A stretch of 64,000 nucleotides of DNA from Chitinophaga horti (lineage in GTDB: Bacteria > Bacteroidota > Bacteroidia > Chitinophagales > Chitinophagaceae). The stretch spans positions 4,216,001-4,280,000 of the forward strand of contig NZ_CP107006.1 in NCBI RefSeq assembly GCF_022867795.2, in the 5' to 3' direction. Shown here piece after piece: positions 50,488 to 59,633 of the stretch (its first letter is position 1; each line of letters starts with the position of its first letter). The translations under genes and the position numbers were made by a program. The notes beneath the pieces are model-generated. The model did no database searches and had not been told where the DNA came from. It saw nothing but the letters and a program-made list of their open reading frames with translations.

Positions 50488-53400
50488 TTACTTCTTAAAC
50501 TCTAACCAATCCAGCGTGAAGATGTGCTGATTCGGCTCCTCGTCTTTCTTAAACACAAAGTATAAATCGTTGGTGCCACCCGGATCAGTTACCGGTGCCA
50601 TTACTTCGATATACTTGTTCCAGTCGCCGGTCTGCTTAAAGTTCAAGGTACTGATTACCGGACCTTTCGGGCTCTTCACATGCACTTCCAGCACACCATC
50701 GCGGTTAAGCGAAGAGTAGCGGTAAGTGATGCTGCGAACGCCTGCCAGATCGATGTTTTTGAACAGGAACCAACTCTTGTTATGAATGCTGCCCAGTGCG
50801 GAAGACTGGCGATTGATGTTTCGGATATCGTCCGCATCTTCTGCCTGTACTTTCGCGGAGCGAAGGTTTAACAAAGCGGTTGTACTCAGTGGTACTGCCT
50901 GTCCGCCACCATCGGTGTAAGTGGCCGACAGGATGTAATTGCCTCCCGGTGTTTTCAAATGATCTTTCAAGGTTAAAGAACCCTGCTGCGGTAAACTTTT
51001 CGCCTGTTCTTCGCCAAGCGTCATAATGTACTTCACGATCTCGCCTGCCTGGGCCGTGCTCAGTTGCGGGTGCGCCGCCATAGAGTGTTCGCCCCAAACA
51101 CCGCCACCACCTTTGATGATCTTGGAGGACAGGTATTCCAGGAAGTCTTTATTGCCCTTGTATTTTTTCGCTACTTCCACAAAAGCAGGACCTACAGATT
51201 TTTTATCTAATTGGTGACAAGCTTTACAGTCGCTGCTTTCCATGATCAGTTTGCCCGGATGCGCCGGCACCACCGTTACCTGCTGGTGGCCTACCTGCGG
51301 CTGGCCGCTGATGCGTGGCATGTAATGTAAACCTACCATCAGTCTTTCCGTAGCAATAGTGCCATCTTCTTTATCCGACACGGTTACCGCGTATTCCAGT
51401 GGTGTGTTATCAAAATAGAAAGTAGTGTTGCCTGTATTTCGCACGGCCACATCAGGCAGGGTATTGCCCACACGGATCAGGATTTCTGCGGTGCTTTTTT
51501 CGCCGGAAGGGTCGGTAACGGTGAGGGTTGCACTATAAGTGCCGTTGTTCTTGAAAGTGTATTCAGGATTGATGGCATCAGAAGTGGCATTGCCTTCGAA
51601 CTTCCATTCATATTTCAGCTCATCTTCGTCATAATCGTAGCTGTCTTTACCGCTGAAGTGAACGGTGAGTGGCGCGGAACCTACTGTATCCGCAGTAGTG
51701 ATTACCGCCTGTGGCTTACGGTTGCCGGCGTTGTACGTTACGCGTACCAGCCGGGCATCGTCGTTATCTACACCATATACAGATCCGTATTCGAGGATAT
51801 AGAAGTCCCCTTTAGGACCAACCGCCATATCGATCGGGCGCCTGAAATCGCCGTTGGTGGCCATGAACGGCTCCATACGTTTGTAGTTTTGCTGCTCGTC
51901 GAGGCGAACGGCAAATATCCAGTTACGCATCCAGTCATAGATAAACAAAGCCTTGTCATAGTACTCCGGCAGTTTAGTATCAGACTTCAGGTCTTTGCTG
52001 TAGTGGTACACCGGACCAGCCATGGCAGAACGGCCACCGTTGCCGATGAGCGGAAACTCTTCGGAGAAGTTGTACGGATACCATATCATCGCCTTACGGG
52101 CAGCCGGCAATGTTCTTGCACCGGTATTGTTCAAAGATGGGTTTACCACTTCTTCAGGATTGAAAGCCGCCCCGAGTTGTTTGTTAACAAAATCATACAT
52201 CAGGTAAGGCTTGTTATCACCCACGAAATAAGGCCAGCCGTAGTTGCCCGCCGTTTTCGCCTGGTTGATCTCATCGTAGCCGCGTGGTCCCTGCTTACCA
52301 TCGTCGCCTGCATCGGGACCAATCTCACCCCAATAAAGAATATTTGTCGCCTGGTCTACCGAAATCCGGTAAGGGTTACGACAGCCCATCGTATAAATCT
52401 CCGGACGGGTGCCTGCAGTACCTTTCGGGAACAGGTTGCCTTCCGGAATGGTGTAAGAACCATCTGCTTCAGGATGAATGCGTAATATTTTTCCTCTTAA
52501 GTCGTTGGTGTTAGAAGCGGAACGCTGTGCATCAAACGTAATACGGCCGGGCGTTTCGTCGATTGGCGCATAACCGTCGGATGCAAATGGCACGGTGTTA
52601 TCTCCCGTAGAAATAAACAAGTTGCCTTTGCTATCCCATTCCAGTGAACCGCCTGTATGCGCACTCACTTCCAGTTCCAGCGGAATGGTAATCAACACTT
52701 TTTCAGATGACAGATCGATAGAGTCCGCGCTGTGCATCACGAAGCGGGATACACGTTGTGCAGCCGGCATCGTCGGCGGTGTATAGAAGAAGTAAATGAA
52801 GTGATTCTTATCGAAATTCGGATCGATGGTGAGGCCCAGCAAACCGTTACCAAAACCTTCTTTGGTATCCGGCATTACCGGGAATGTATACACAACCTTA
52901 GTACTATTCGCGGTAGGGTTGTAGTAGTAAAACTTACCACTGCGTTCGATGAAGTACGCGCCGCCTTCGCTGGTCACCGCCAGTTCCATGGGCTCGTTCA
53001 GGTCGTTGCTCAGTATCGTTTTGGTAAAGCGATTGTCCTCGGGCGTTTTTACTGCATATGCTTTGCTGTAATCCAGCGGCGTGTTGTTACCCATTGCGTA
53101 TTGAATGCCGCCGAGCAGGTGTTGCAGGAACTGCGGCTCTTTAAAGCTTTCGGAAGTATGTCCGCCGCCGGTATAAAATGCGCGGCCGCCATCGTATTCG
53201 TGGTACCAGGCAATCGGGTGATTGTCGCCGTTCTCGCCACCGTCGTAGGAATTTTCATCCAGTTTGGCGAGTACTTTAATGGCGGGATTGATGCTTTTGT
53301 AGTTATACCATTCGTCGGTACGCTCCCAGTTGGCCGCCATACCGCGTGTAGATGCATGCGCCGTATCCGTTACCATCACCATCGCCTTTCTTACATTCGG

Positions 53401-53820
53401 ATCGTTGGGATGGCTTTTAAAATAGGCGCCTACCAGTTTGTTATACCACGGCCATTCATACTCTGTATCCGCCGCGGCGTGTATACCTACAAAACCGCCA
53501 CCGGCCTGAATGTAACGTTCAAACGCCACCTGCTGCGTGCCATTGAGCACATTGCCGGTCGTGCTTAGGAAGATCACCGCGCCATACTTTTTCAGCTTAT
53601 CTTCTTTAAACCAGGTAGCATCGCTGGTGGTATCCACCTTAAAGCCATGCTGCTTACCCAGTTCGATAATTGCTGCAGCGCCATCGGGGATTGACTCGTG
53701 GTAAAAACCGGCTGTTTTTGTAAATACAAGCACCCGTGGACCCGGATCGCCACAGGAGGTAATCATAAATAAGGAGAGGAGCAGCAGTACAATGCCGCCC
53801 ACGCGATAACGCAGATTCAT
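50488..53820 (-). CDS. Multidomain lipoprotein: ThuA, sugar dehydrogenase propeller, PKD, cytochrome c, CBM
   Basis: This 1110-residue protein has a lipobox LFMITSC (Cys23). A ThuA-like domain follows (about 28-245, with VLVFTKTAGFYHES), then a glucose/sorbosone dehydrogenase beta-propeller (about 265-690, with GLTIDPNF and GCRNPYRISVD) and a PKD domain (about 700-780). A class I cytochrome c domain comes next (heme motif CKACH near residue 865, Met ligand in GEHSMAAHP). The C-terminal part is a CBM6-like beta-sandwich (about 980-1105). The architecture suggests oxidation of a sugar at the outer leaflet with electrons handed to the built-in cytochrome. The gene is single, separated from the pigment cluster on its right by 87 bases and a possible terminator. 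Substrate unknown. Confidence 0.9.
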   Translation of the reverse strand: MNLRYRVGGIVLLLLSLFMITSCGDPGPRVLVFTKTAGFYHESIPDGAAAIIELGKQHGFKVDTTSDATWFKEDKLKKYGAVIFLSTTGNVLNGTQQVAFERYIQAGGGFVGIHAAADTEYEWPWYNKLVGAYFKSHPNDPNVRKAMVMVTDTAHASTRGMAANWERTDEWYNYKSINPAIKVLAKLDENSYDGGENGDNHPIAWYHEYDGGRAFYTGGGHTSESFKEPQFLQHLLGGIQYAMGNNTPLDYSKAYAVKTPEDNRFTKTILSNDLNEPMELAVTSEGGAYFIERSGKFYYYNPTANSTKVVYTFPVMPDTKEGFGNGLLGLTIDPNFDKNHFIYFFYTPPTMPAAQRVSRFVMHSADSIDLSSEKVLITIPLELEVSAHTGGSLEWDSKGNLFISTGDNTVPFASDGYAPIDETPGRITFDAQRSASNTNDLRGKILRIHPEADGSYTIPEGNLFPKGTAGTRPEIYTMGCRNPYRISVDQATNILYWGEIGPDAGDDGKQGPRGYDEINQAKTAGNYGWPYFVGDNKPYLMYDFVNKQLGAAFNPEEVVNPSLNNTGARTLPAARKAMIWYPYNFSEEFPLIGNGGRSAMAGPVYHYSKDLKSDTKLPEYYDKALFIYDWMRNWIFAVRLDEQQNYKRMEPFMATNGDFRRPIDMAVGPKGDFYILEYGSVYGVDNDDARLVRVTYNAGNRKPQAVITTADTVGSAPLTVHFSGKDSYDYDEDELKYEWKFEGNATSDAINPEYTFKNNGTYSATLTVTDPSGEKSTAEILIRVGNTLPDVAVRNTGNTTFYFDNTPLEYAVTVSDKEDGTIATERLMVGLHYMPRISGQPQVGHQQVTVVPAHPGKLIMESSDCKACHQLDKKSVGPAFVEVAKKYKGNKDFLEYLSSKIIKGGGGVWGEHSMAAHPQLSTAQAGEIVKYIMTLGEEQAKSLPQQGSLTLKDHLKTPGGNYILSATYTDGGGQAVPLSTTALLNLRSAKVQAEDADDIRNINRQSSALGSIHNKSWFLFKNIDLAGVRSITYRYSSLNRDGVLEVHVKSPKGPVISTLNFKQTGDWNKYIEVMAPVTDPGGTNDLYFVFKKDEEPNQHIFTLDWLEFKK

Positions 53821-53854
53821 GTTCGTTCTATTGATTTAAAGTGCCGCTAAAATA

Positions 53855-53881
53855 AAAGATTGCCCCCGGCTTTTCGGGAGG
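53855..53881 (-). terminator. Possible leftward terminator of the polyketide cluster
   Basis: CCCCCG (53863-53868) and CGGGAGG (53875-53881) form a GC-rich stem with one mismatch; on the minus strand it is followed by CTTTTATTTTAG. Moderate support. Confidence 0.5.
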
Positions 53882-53907
53882 AATATTAAGAACGGTAAAT
53901 TATACAC

Positions 53908-54978
53908 TTATGCTTGTTCCAGCAAGAAAAATGTGTGCTGCTCGCCAATAAAATGATTGTAAATCAATATTCGCCGGATGGGATCCGGCACGTTGGTCGC
54001 ATAGGATTGCAGCATGTCGGGCAACTGCTGGTGCTTTAATATCTGCGCCCCGAGCCACACCGCGAAGGCGCCTGCGGTATCGTGTTCGCCGCACAGTTGC
54101 TTAAAAGGAACTTCAGGTGTAGCCGGACAATGTGCGGACAACAACACCCGGTAGTAATGATCGGTATTGATGTCGCCATTACGGCCGGTGATCACAAGGT
54201 CGATGTCGGTGGGCTTAAGGCCATGCTGTTCGAGAAACACGGGCAAGGCTTTATTCAGTGCTTCAGCACTGGGCTTGTACAGCATTTTCATACCGGTCAC
54301 ACATGCTTCTGCATTGGGTGTGCGCTCCGTTCCCAGCATAAAGAACGTAGCTCCCTCGCCGGAAATACTGCCGCTTGTGTTATGATCAAACATTGCAGCG
54401 TTGCCGGTAGGCGTATCTTTCCAGAAACCGATGCGACTCTTGATGTAAAAATGTTCGTCGGTCATTTCCTCGAACGCGCCGGTAAGCGTGTTGCCCACTC
54501 CTTCGTGCAATTGCAGCATGCTGTCGAGCAGCGCGTTTTCGAAGGAGAAGCCGCGGTGTACGAAGGTGTTATTATAACCGGTGCTTTGTTGCTGTAAAGC
54601 AATCAGCCCGTTTACGGAGTTGTAAGTGGATTGAATGAAAGGCGTGGGGTTCAGCGCACGTTCCTGGTATTGTTCAATGTCGCGTATGAACTTTTCGGTG
54701 TCGGACAGGCTGCCTTTGCCAGTACCGGTCACGATTACCTGCGGGGCAGGCTGACCGCTGTTCTGCACGGCTTTTAATGCAGCGGTAAGCCCCATCTTCA
54801 GCATACGGCTCATACGACGCAGGCTATTCGGCGGAATGAACGCTTTATAGTCTGGCTCCGCAGCTACCAGGTTATTGGTACTGGTCGTTACCATCGGCGC
54901 CGAAAAGAAATCGCCGTCGAAGGTGTGCTGGGCGGAGATGGCCGCGCTGCCTTGTATGTAACACCTGTGTTTATTCAT
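53908..54978 (-). CDS. Chain-length factor-like beta-ketoacyl synthase homologue (active Cys lost)
   Basis: This 356-residue thiolase-fold protein is related to ketosynthases but lacks the active-site cysteine: the TACS motif reads TYNS (Asn120 or Tyr119 at the Cys position). This is the mark of a chain-length factor that pairs with an active ketosynthase, here the gene that overlaps it by 8 bases. In aryl polyene and flexirubin systems such KS-CLF pairs extend the polyene chain. It is the last gene of the cluster. The shape of the protein (short, 356 versus about 400 residues) is usual for this CLF type. It cannot be catalytic alone. Confidence 0.85.
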   Translation of the reverse strand: MNKHRCYIQGSAAISAQHTFDGDFFSAPMVTTSTNNLVAAEPDYKAFIPPNSLRRMSRMLKMGLTAALKAVQNSGQPAPQVIVTGTGKGSLSDTEKFIRDIEQYQERALNPTPFIQSTYNSVNGLIALQQQSTGYNNTFVHRGFSFENALLDSMLQLHEGVGNTLTGAFEEMTDEHFYIKSRIGFWKDTPTGNAAMFDHNTSGSISGEGATFFMLGTERTPNAEACVTGMKMLYKPSAEALNKALPVFLEQHGLKPTDIDLVITGRNGDINTDHYYRVLLSAHCPATPEVPFKQLCGEHDTAGAFAVWLGAQILKHQQLPDMLQSYATNVPDPIRRILIYNHFIGEQHTFFLLEQA

Positions 54979-56182
54979 ATCTGCTGATCACCAAAGAGGC
55001 ATTATTGCCGCCAAAGCCAAAGGAATTGGATATCACGTTCTGCACCGGGAATTGCTCCAGCAACCTGGTTTCCGGTGTAACGTCTGCCTCTTCCATCTTT
55101 TCTGAAAAGTTTAAATTAGGGAACACCATCTGCTCACGGATCGCCAGTACGGAAAAGATCGCCTCGATGGCGCCCGCCGCGGCCAGCGTGTGGCCGGTAA
55201 ATGGTTTGGTAGAACTGAACATCGGCACCTTATCTCCAAAAAGCCGCAGCAATGCCTTTCCTTCGGAAGCGTCGTTGTTCAGCGTGGCCGTGCCGTGTAC
55301 GTTTACATACTGCACTTCGCCGATCGTACGTCCACTCATGGCCAGCGCCTGTTTCATGGCGTTGTAAGCACCGTCGCCCTCCGGCGATGGCGCCGTGGGG
55401 TGAAAGGCCTCGTTGGCATTACAGTATCCACTCAGTTCGGCCAGTACACGCGCGCCGCGGCGTTTCACCTGCGACTCACTTTCCAGCACGAGGTAAGCGG
55501 CCCCCTCGCCGAGGTTAAGCCCGTTACGGTCCCGGTCGAAAGGTTTGCAATGCTGTTTATCAATATTTTTTAAGGAATTGAAACCGTTGATGGTAAAACG
55601 CGTAAGTGCTTCCGTACCGCCGCAGATCGCAAGATCGAGCTGCCCGTGTTTAATGAGCCTCGCCCCGTACATAAGCGCGTTGGCCGATGAGGAGCAGGCG
55701 GTACTGATGGTAGCGATGTGTGCGCCAATACCTGTTTCGTCGGCAATGCGCTGCGTACAATCGGCACAATCGAGGGTATCGATATAATCGAGGAACTCGC
55801 CTTGTTTGTCGGGGTTAATGATATCGAAATATACTTTCTCCGTATCACACATACCGCCTACGGTGGAGGCGTTTACGAAACCGGCGGCGGGGAGGTCGGC
55901 TTCTGTCAGACCAGCGCTTTGCAGCGCTTCCTTCATGGCAATGAGGCCCAGTAAGGTGGTGCGGGTGTAGCCCTGCACACCGGGCGCACCGGCCATAACT
56001 GCCAGCTGCTCCGTGCTATGACGCACTTCGGCAACGGGCAATATATCTTTATGAATGGTATCTATATGGCGGGTAGGCCCCAGGGCTGACTGCTGTAAAC
56101 GCAGGCTGCGCAGGTTCTCCATCACATTATCACCAATGGCGGTGATCAACCCCATCCCTGTTATAAACACACGTTCCGCCAT
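54971..56182 (-). CDS. Beta-ketoacyl-ACP synthase (KAS II type)
   Basis: This 403-residue ketosynthase has a complete Cys-His-His triad: C163 in ISTACSSSAN, H296 in NVHGTATLNND and H331 in KPFTGHTLAAAG, in the FabF order. It condenses malonyl-ACP with an acyl starter. It lies 12 bases after the ACP gene and overlaps the chain-length factor gene, with which it presumably forms a heterodimer. This arrangement is that of aryl polyene/flexirubin clusters rather than primary fatty acid synthesis, although a role in fatty acid synthesis is not excluded. Confidence 0.92.
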   Translation of the reverse strand: MAERVFITGMGLITAIGDNVMENLRSLRLQQSALGPTRHIDTIHKDILPVAEVRHSTEQLAVMAGAPGVQGYTRTTLLGLIAMKEALQSAGLTEADLPAAGFVNASTVGGMCDTEKVYFDIINPDKQGEFLDYIDTLDCADCTQRIADETGIGAHIATISTACSSSANALMYGARLIKHGQLDLAICGGTEALTRFTINGFNSLKNIDKQHCKPFDRDRNGLNLGEGAAYLVLESESQVKRRGARVLAELSGYCNANEAFHPTAPSPEGDGAYNAMKQALAMSGRTIGEVQYVNVHGTATLNNDASEGKALLRLFGDKVPMFSSTKPFTGHTLAAAGAIEAIFSVLAIREQMVFPNLNFSEKMEEADVTPETRLLEQFPVQNVISNSFGFGGNNASLVISRYE

Positions 56183-56194
56183 GCAAATAAAAAC

Positions 56195-56452
56195 TTACGC
56201 AGGTTGTTTAGACTGGATAAATTCTGCCATCGACTGCACAGAAGCCAGTATTTTACGGCCTTCGCGCGGGTCTTCCACTTTAATGTTGTACTGTCTTTCG
56301 AGCAGCACCATCAGCTCCAGCGAATCGATGCTGTCGAGTCCCAGGCCTTCGCCGAACAAAGGCGCGTTGTCGTCGATGTCTTCGGGTTTAGTGTCCTGAA
56401 GGTTAAGGGCTTCGATAATCTGTTGCTTCAGTTTAAGTTTTAATTCTTCCAT
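56195..56452 (-). CDS. Acyl carrier protein
   Basis: From the ATG at 56452 (MEELKLKLKQQIIEAL) it has 85 residues; six upstream codons of the frame are not typical. The phosphopantetheine Ser41 lies in GLDSIDSLELM, and the acidic helix II is evident. It would carry the growing chain for the KS-CLF pair encoded downstream. The gene starts the leftward group ACP-KS-CLF, 127 bases after the ABC permease gene, so it might have its own promoter. A dedicated phosphopantetheinyl transferase is not seen. Confidence 0.92.
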   Translation of the reverse strand: MEELKLKLKQQIIEALNLQDTKPEDIDDNAPLFGEGLGLDSIDSLELMVLLERQYNIKVEDPREGRKILASVQSMAEFIQSKQPA

Positions 56453-56579
56453 AATGTTGCAGGTTGTCACCTCTTTTTATATTGTCTTACGAGGTTGGGT
56501 AACCAATGCGGCTACCGGCAAACGGTCGTAAAAATAACGATTTAAGATAGTTTAGAAAACATTTATTGTCGTGGCTGGC

Positions 56580-57869
56580 TTAGGCCATGCGGCGTTTCTC
56601 CCACCAGGCAGCCACGCCGAGCATCACCAAACAGAATGCCAGTAAGCGGCCGATCTCCGGTAATATCATGCGTAACCCGCCGTTGCGCAGGTACAGGTCA
56701 TTGATCGCATCCAGCCCCCAGCTGAGCGGGGACAGGCGGCCCATGAACTGAATGTTTTCTGGCATGATGTCCAATGGGATCCAGATACCGCCAATGGCGG
56801 ATAATATCACGATAGAGATGGCGCCGAAACTCAGCGCCTGGTTCGGGGTGCTGAATACGGTACCGACTAAAATACCGTACGAGGTAGCCGCCAAACCAAT
56901 GCTTACGGCAGTCACGAACGCAGCGAAGTGATCGCGGCCGAGTGCCAGTTTGGGCAGGTCCAGTACGGGCAGCAGGTACATGCCTACCAATATCATCAGG
57001 TAAAACTGCACCACGCAAATGCTCACGAAGAAGAACATCTTGCCCGTAAGAATTTGCAGGTACGAACCTGGAATGAGTTTCATGCGTAACAGGCTGCCGT
57101 CTTCCCGCTCGCGGATCATGTTACCGGCAATCGAGATCACGATAAAGAACATGGCAAAGATGCTCCAGGCCGGCACATTGTGTTGCACCGAGTTGGAAAT
57201 CACATCGATCTTCTTTTCCTGCGAAGTGGTTTGCTCAACCAGTCCTACGGCCTTCAGGCGAATAGCCGGGAACGTATCTGTAGAAAGTGAATCTTTATTG
57301 CGCAATTGCTGGCGGATGCGTTCGAGCAGCAGATCGGTCTCCACCTGGGTAAGAAAATTGTCGATCGCCTGGTGAATAGCACTGCGGAACGCTTTTTTGG
57401 CGGCAGGATCAAAATACACCTGCACGTTTAAGGAGTCGTTACCTACTTTGACAGGCAGCTGCGAAGGCAGGCCCATACGTTTCGAAATATCGTTTACGAT
57501 CTTGTTCGCATTGCTAACGATACTCGCCGTAGCACCTTTGGGTATGATGATGCTGATCTTGTATTCGCCGGTATTGACGCGACGGATCGCATCTTCCGTA
57601 GTAATCGGCTGACCATTCAGGGAGTCGAGCATGTTGAATTGTCCGGTGTTACCCAGCCCTTGTTTAATATAACGCGCCAGCCGGCCGTGGTCATTATCTA
57701 CGGTGAGTATATCGAACTTAACTTCCTGGTAATCTTTAAAAGGAGCGTCCTGGATAACGGCCATGACGGTAATGAGCACTACGGGCATAATGAACAGCAG
57801 GGCCAGTCCGGCCTTGTCGCGCATCAGCAGCAACCATTCTTTTTTTATCGTTGCAAGTATCCTTAACAT
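56580..57869 (-). CDS. ABC-2 type transporter permease
   Basis: This 429-residue membrane protein has one N-terminal helix (about 20-38, GLALLFIMPVVLITVMAVI), a large extracytoplasmic domain (about 40-225) and a block of five C-terminal helices (about 230-420, with MIREREDGSLLRMKLIPGS). This is the YhiI/YbhR-like ABC2_membrane_3 layout of exporters. The ATPase gene lies 8 bases upstream. Together they probably move the product or an intermediate of the cluster out of the inner membrane. In flexirubin clusters similar exporters occur. The gene is complete. Confidence 0.9.
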   Translation of the reverse strand: MLRILATIKKEWLLLMRDKAGLALLFIMPVVLITVMAVIQDAPFKDYQEVKFDILTVDNDHGRLARYIKQGLGNTGQFNMLDSLNGQPITTEDAIRRVNTGEYKISIIIPKGATASIVSNANKIVNDISKRMGLPSQLPVKVGNDSLNVQVYFDPAAKKAFRSAIHQAIDNFLTQVETDLLLERIRQQLRNKDSLSTDTFPAIRLKAVGLVEQTTSQEKKIDVISNSVQHNVPAWSIFAMFFIVISIAGNMIREREDGSLLRMKLIPGSYLQILTGKMFFFVSICVVQFYLMILVGMYLLPVLDLPKLALGRDHFAAFVTAVSIGLAATSYGILVGTVFSTPNQALSFGAISIVILSAIGGIWIPLDIMPENIQFMGRLSPLSWGLDAINDLYLRNGGLRMILPEIGRLLAFCLVMLGVAAWWEKRRMA

Positions 57870-57877
57870 CGTTCGGT

Positions 57878-58624
57878 TTAATCTCTCAGGGCGTGACCCG
57901 TATAATGTAAAAACACATCTTCGAGGTTGCGGCAGGCGGGGTTCTGTTGTATCAACGCCATCGGCTGGCCTTGTACGATCAGTTTACCTTCGTCCATAAT
58001 TACCACTTCCTCGCAAATGGATTGTGCTTCTTCCAGCAGATGGGAAGTGTATAACACACTCACGCCCTGCTTATTGTAGTCCCGCAAAAACTGGAGGATC
58101 ATACTGCGCGATTGCACGTCAACACCAGCCGTAGGTTCATCGAGTACGAGCAGTTTAGGATCGTGCAGGATGGCGGCGATAATATTCGTGCGGCGTTTCA
58201 TGCCACCTGAAAACTTGTGTACTTCTTTGTGGGCAGCCTTTTCCAGGCCAAACAGCTCCAGGTAATCTTCTACTTTTTTCCGCAGGGATTTGCCTTTTAG
58301 TCCGTACAGGTTACCGAAGTAAGTGAGGTTCTCGATCGCCGTCAGTTGCGGGAACAAAGCAATCTGCTGGGGTACGATACCCACCAGTCGTTTAATTTGT
58401 TCGCGGTGATCGGCATCCTGTGGCAAGTCATGAATACGTACCTCGCCCCGGTCCAGCTTCGTGAGTCCGCACAAAATAGAAATAGTGGTGGTTTTGCCGG
58501 CGCCGTTGGGCCCGAGCAGCCCGGCTATCTTCCCTTCGGAAAATGCGAAGCTGAGGCCTTGCAATGTTGGCTGCAGTGCTCCCCTGTAGGTTTTAAAAAG
58601 TGCGTTAACGGCGAAACTGTGCAT
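57878..58624 (-). CDS. ABC transporter ATP-binding protein
   Basis: This 248-residue nucleotide-binding protein has Walker A GPNGAGKTTT (about 39-48), the Q-loop region PQQIALFPQLT, the ABC signature FSGGMKRR and Walker B LLVLDEPTAGVD. It belongs to the ABC-2 exporter class and pairs with the permease gene 8 bases downstream. It starts one base after the BtrH-like gene. Its probable job is to power export of the pigment or its precursor. The order BtrH-like, ATPase, permease points to a single transcript. Confidence 0.93.
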   Translation of the reverse strand: MHSFAVNALFKTYRGALQPTLQGLSFAFSEGKIAGLLGPNGAGKTTTISILCGLTKLDRGEVRIHDLPQDADHREQIKRLVGIVPQQIALFPQLTAIENLTYFGNLYGLKGKSLRKKVEDYLELFGLEKAAHKEVHKFSGGMKRRTNIIAAILHDPKLLVLDEPTAGVDVQSRSMILQFLRDYNKQGVSVLYTSHLLEEAQSICEEVVIMDEGKLIVQGQPMALIQQNPACRNLEDVFLHYTGHALRD

Positions 58625-58625
58625 A

Positions 58626-59627
58626 CTACAATTTTACCTGCGCCAGTTTCTTAAAGAACGCTTCTTCCGTATCGGCAATGTGCAGCAGCAGTTTGCTTAA
58701 GTCCTGGTAAGAAGTACCTGCGGCGGAGCGGCTTTTACAAACACGGCCTGCTTCGAACGCGAAGTTGCGCCAGAGGTCACCTATCTTCGTGAGTTCACCG
58801 GCGAGCGTTTTTAGTTCGGGCTTGTCCAGCACCTGCGAAGCTTCCTGTAAGAAAGCCGCGTAGATAAAGCGGAAGCCGGCACCACCGGTACCAATTTCTT
58901 CCTGCATACGGATCACATTACCGAGGTACAGCGATGCCTTACGCGGACCCACTTTCTCCGGGTATTTCGCCAAACGTTTTGCGAGGAAGCGAATGCCTTT
59001 TACGCCGAACATCGGCAGGGGTATTTTCAGCATGTAGTGGCAGGTTTGTTTAATGCCATCTACAATTCCTTTTTTGAGTGATACGGCTTTAGGCACATTC
59101 ACGGGATAATACATCTTCCCTTTCGGTGCCGGAAACCCTTGTGCAAAGCGGGCCTGGGCCAGGCTTTTACTGTCTATCTCGGTAATGCTTTCCATAATCG
59201 GATCGCTGACGAGATAGGTGTCCTGGTCCTTTTTACCGTATACGACCAGGTTATGGGCGTTAAAGTGAAAGCGGTAAGATTCGGGGAAGTAAGGCAGGTA
59301 GTACACGGAACTGAGCATGCCCACGGGCGTTCCCTGTTCCAGCACGCGGTCCAGTTCGGCCATGGCTTTTTCGGGCGTACCGAACTTCTGCGTTTTCACC
59401 TCCACGCCTACCCTCTTGCAAACATTTTTGAAGATTTGTCCGGGTGCCACACGGTAGGTACTGCCCGGAACACCATTCACTTTCACGAATGGCAGGTGGG
59501 CGAAAAAGATGCCCGCACCAATACCAAAAGCCATCGGCTCACTGATCTCCAGTCCGTAATGACGAAACATGTTCGACACTACGCCGCATTCGCAATGCGC
59601 TGTTTGCTGGTGTTTGAAATCTATCAT
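58626..59627 (-). CDS. BtrH-like acyltransferase domain protein
   Basis: This 333-residue protein has an N-terminal BtrH_N domain (about 10-150) with the conserved Cys12/Cys14 in HCECGVVSN, His in HFNAHNLVVYG and Asp in YLVSDPI, a Cys-His-Asp set like that of papain-fold acyltransferases. A C-terminal DUF4872-type helical part follows (about 180-330). BtrH in butirosin synthesis moves an acyl group from an ACP to an amine acceptor. A similar transfer of the polyene acyl chain from ACP to an alcohol (for example the dialkylresorcinol) is plausible here but is an inference. The gene starts 6 bases after the 132-residue protein gene and ends 1 base before the ABC ATPase gene. Confidence 0.85.
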   Translation of the reverse strand: MIDFKHQQTAHCECGVVSNMFRHYGLEISEPMAFGIGAGIFFAHLPFVKVNGVPGSTYRVAPGQIFKNVCKRVGVEVKTQKFGTPEKAMAELDRVLEQGTPVGMLSSVYYLPYFPESYRFHFNAHNLVVYGKKDQDTYLVSDPIMESITEIDSKSLAQARFAQGFPAPKGKMYYPVNVPKAVSLKKGIVDGIKQTCHYMLKIPLPMFGVKGIRFLAKRLAKYPEKVGPRKASLYLGNVIRMQEEIGTGGAGFRFIYAAFLQEASQVLDKPELKTLAGELTKIGDLWRNFAFEAGRVCKSRSAAGTSYQDLSKLLLHIADTEEAFFKKLAQVKL

Positions 59628-59633
59628 AAGACC

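Noticed and set aside
51658..52485. 275-codon open frame on the plus strand
   Set aside because: Opposite strand of the ThuA/dehydrogenase lipoprotein gene; an antisense shadow.
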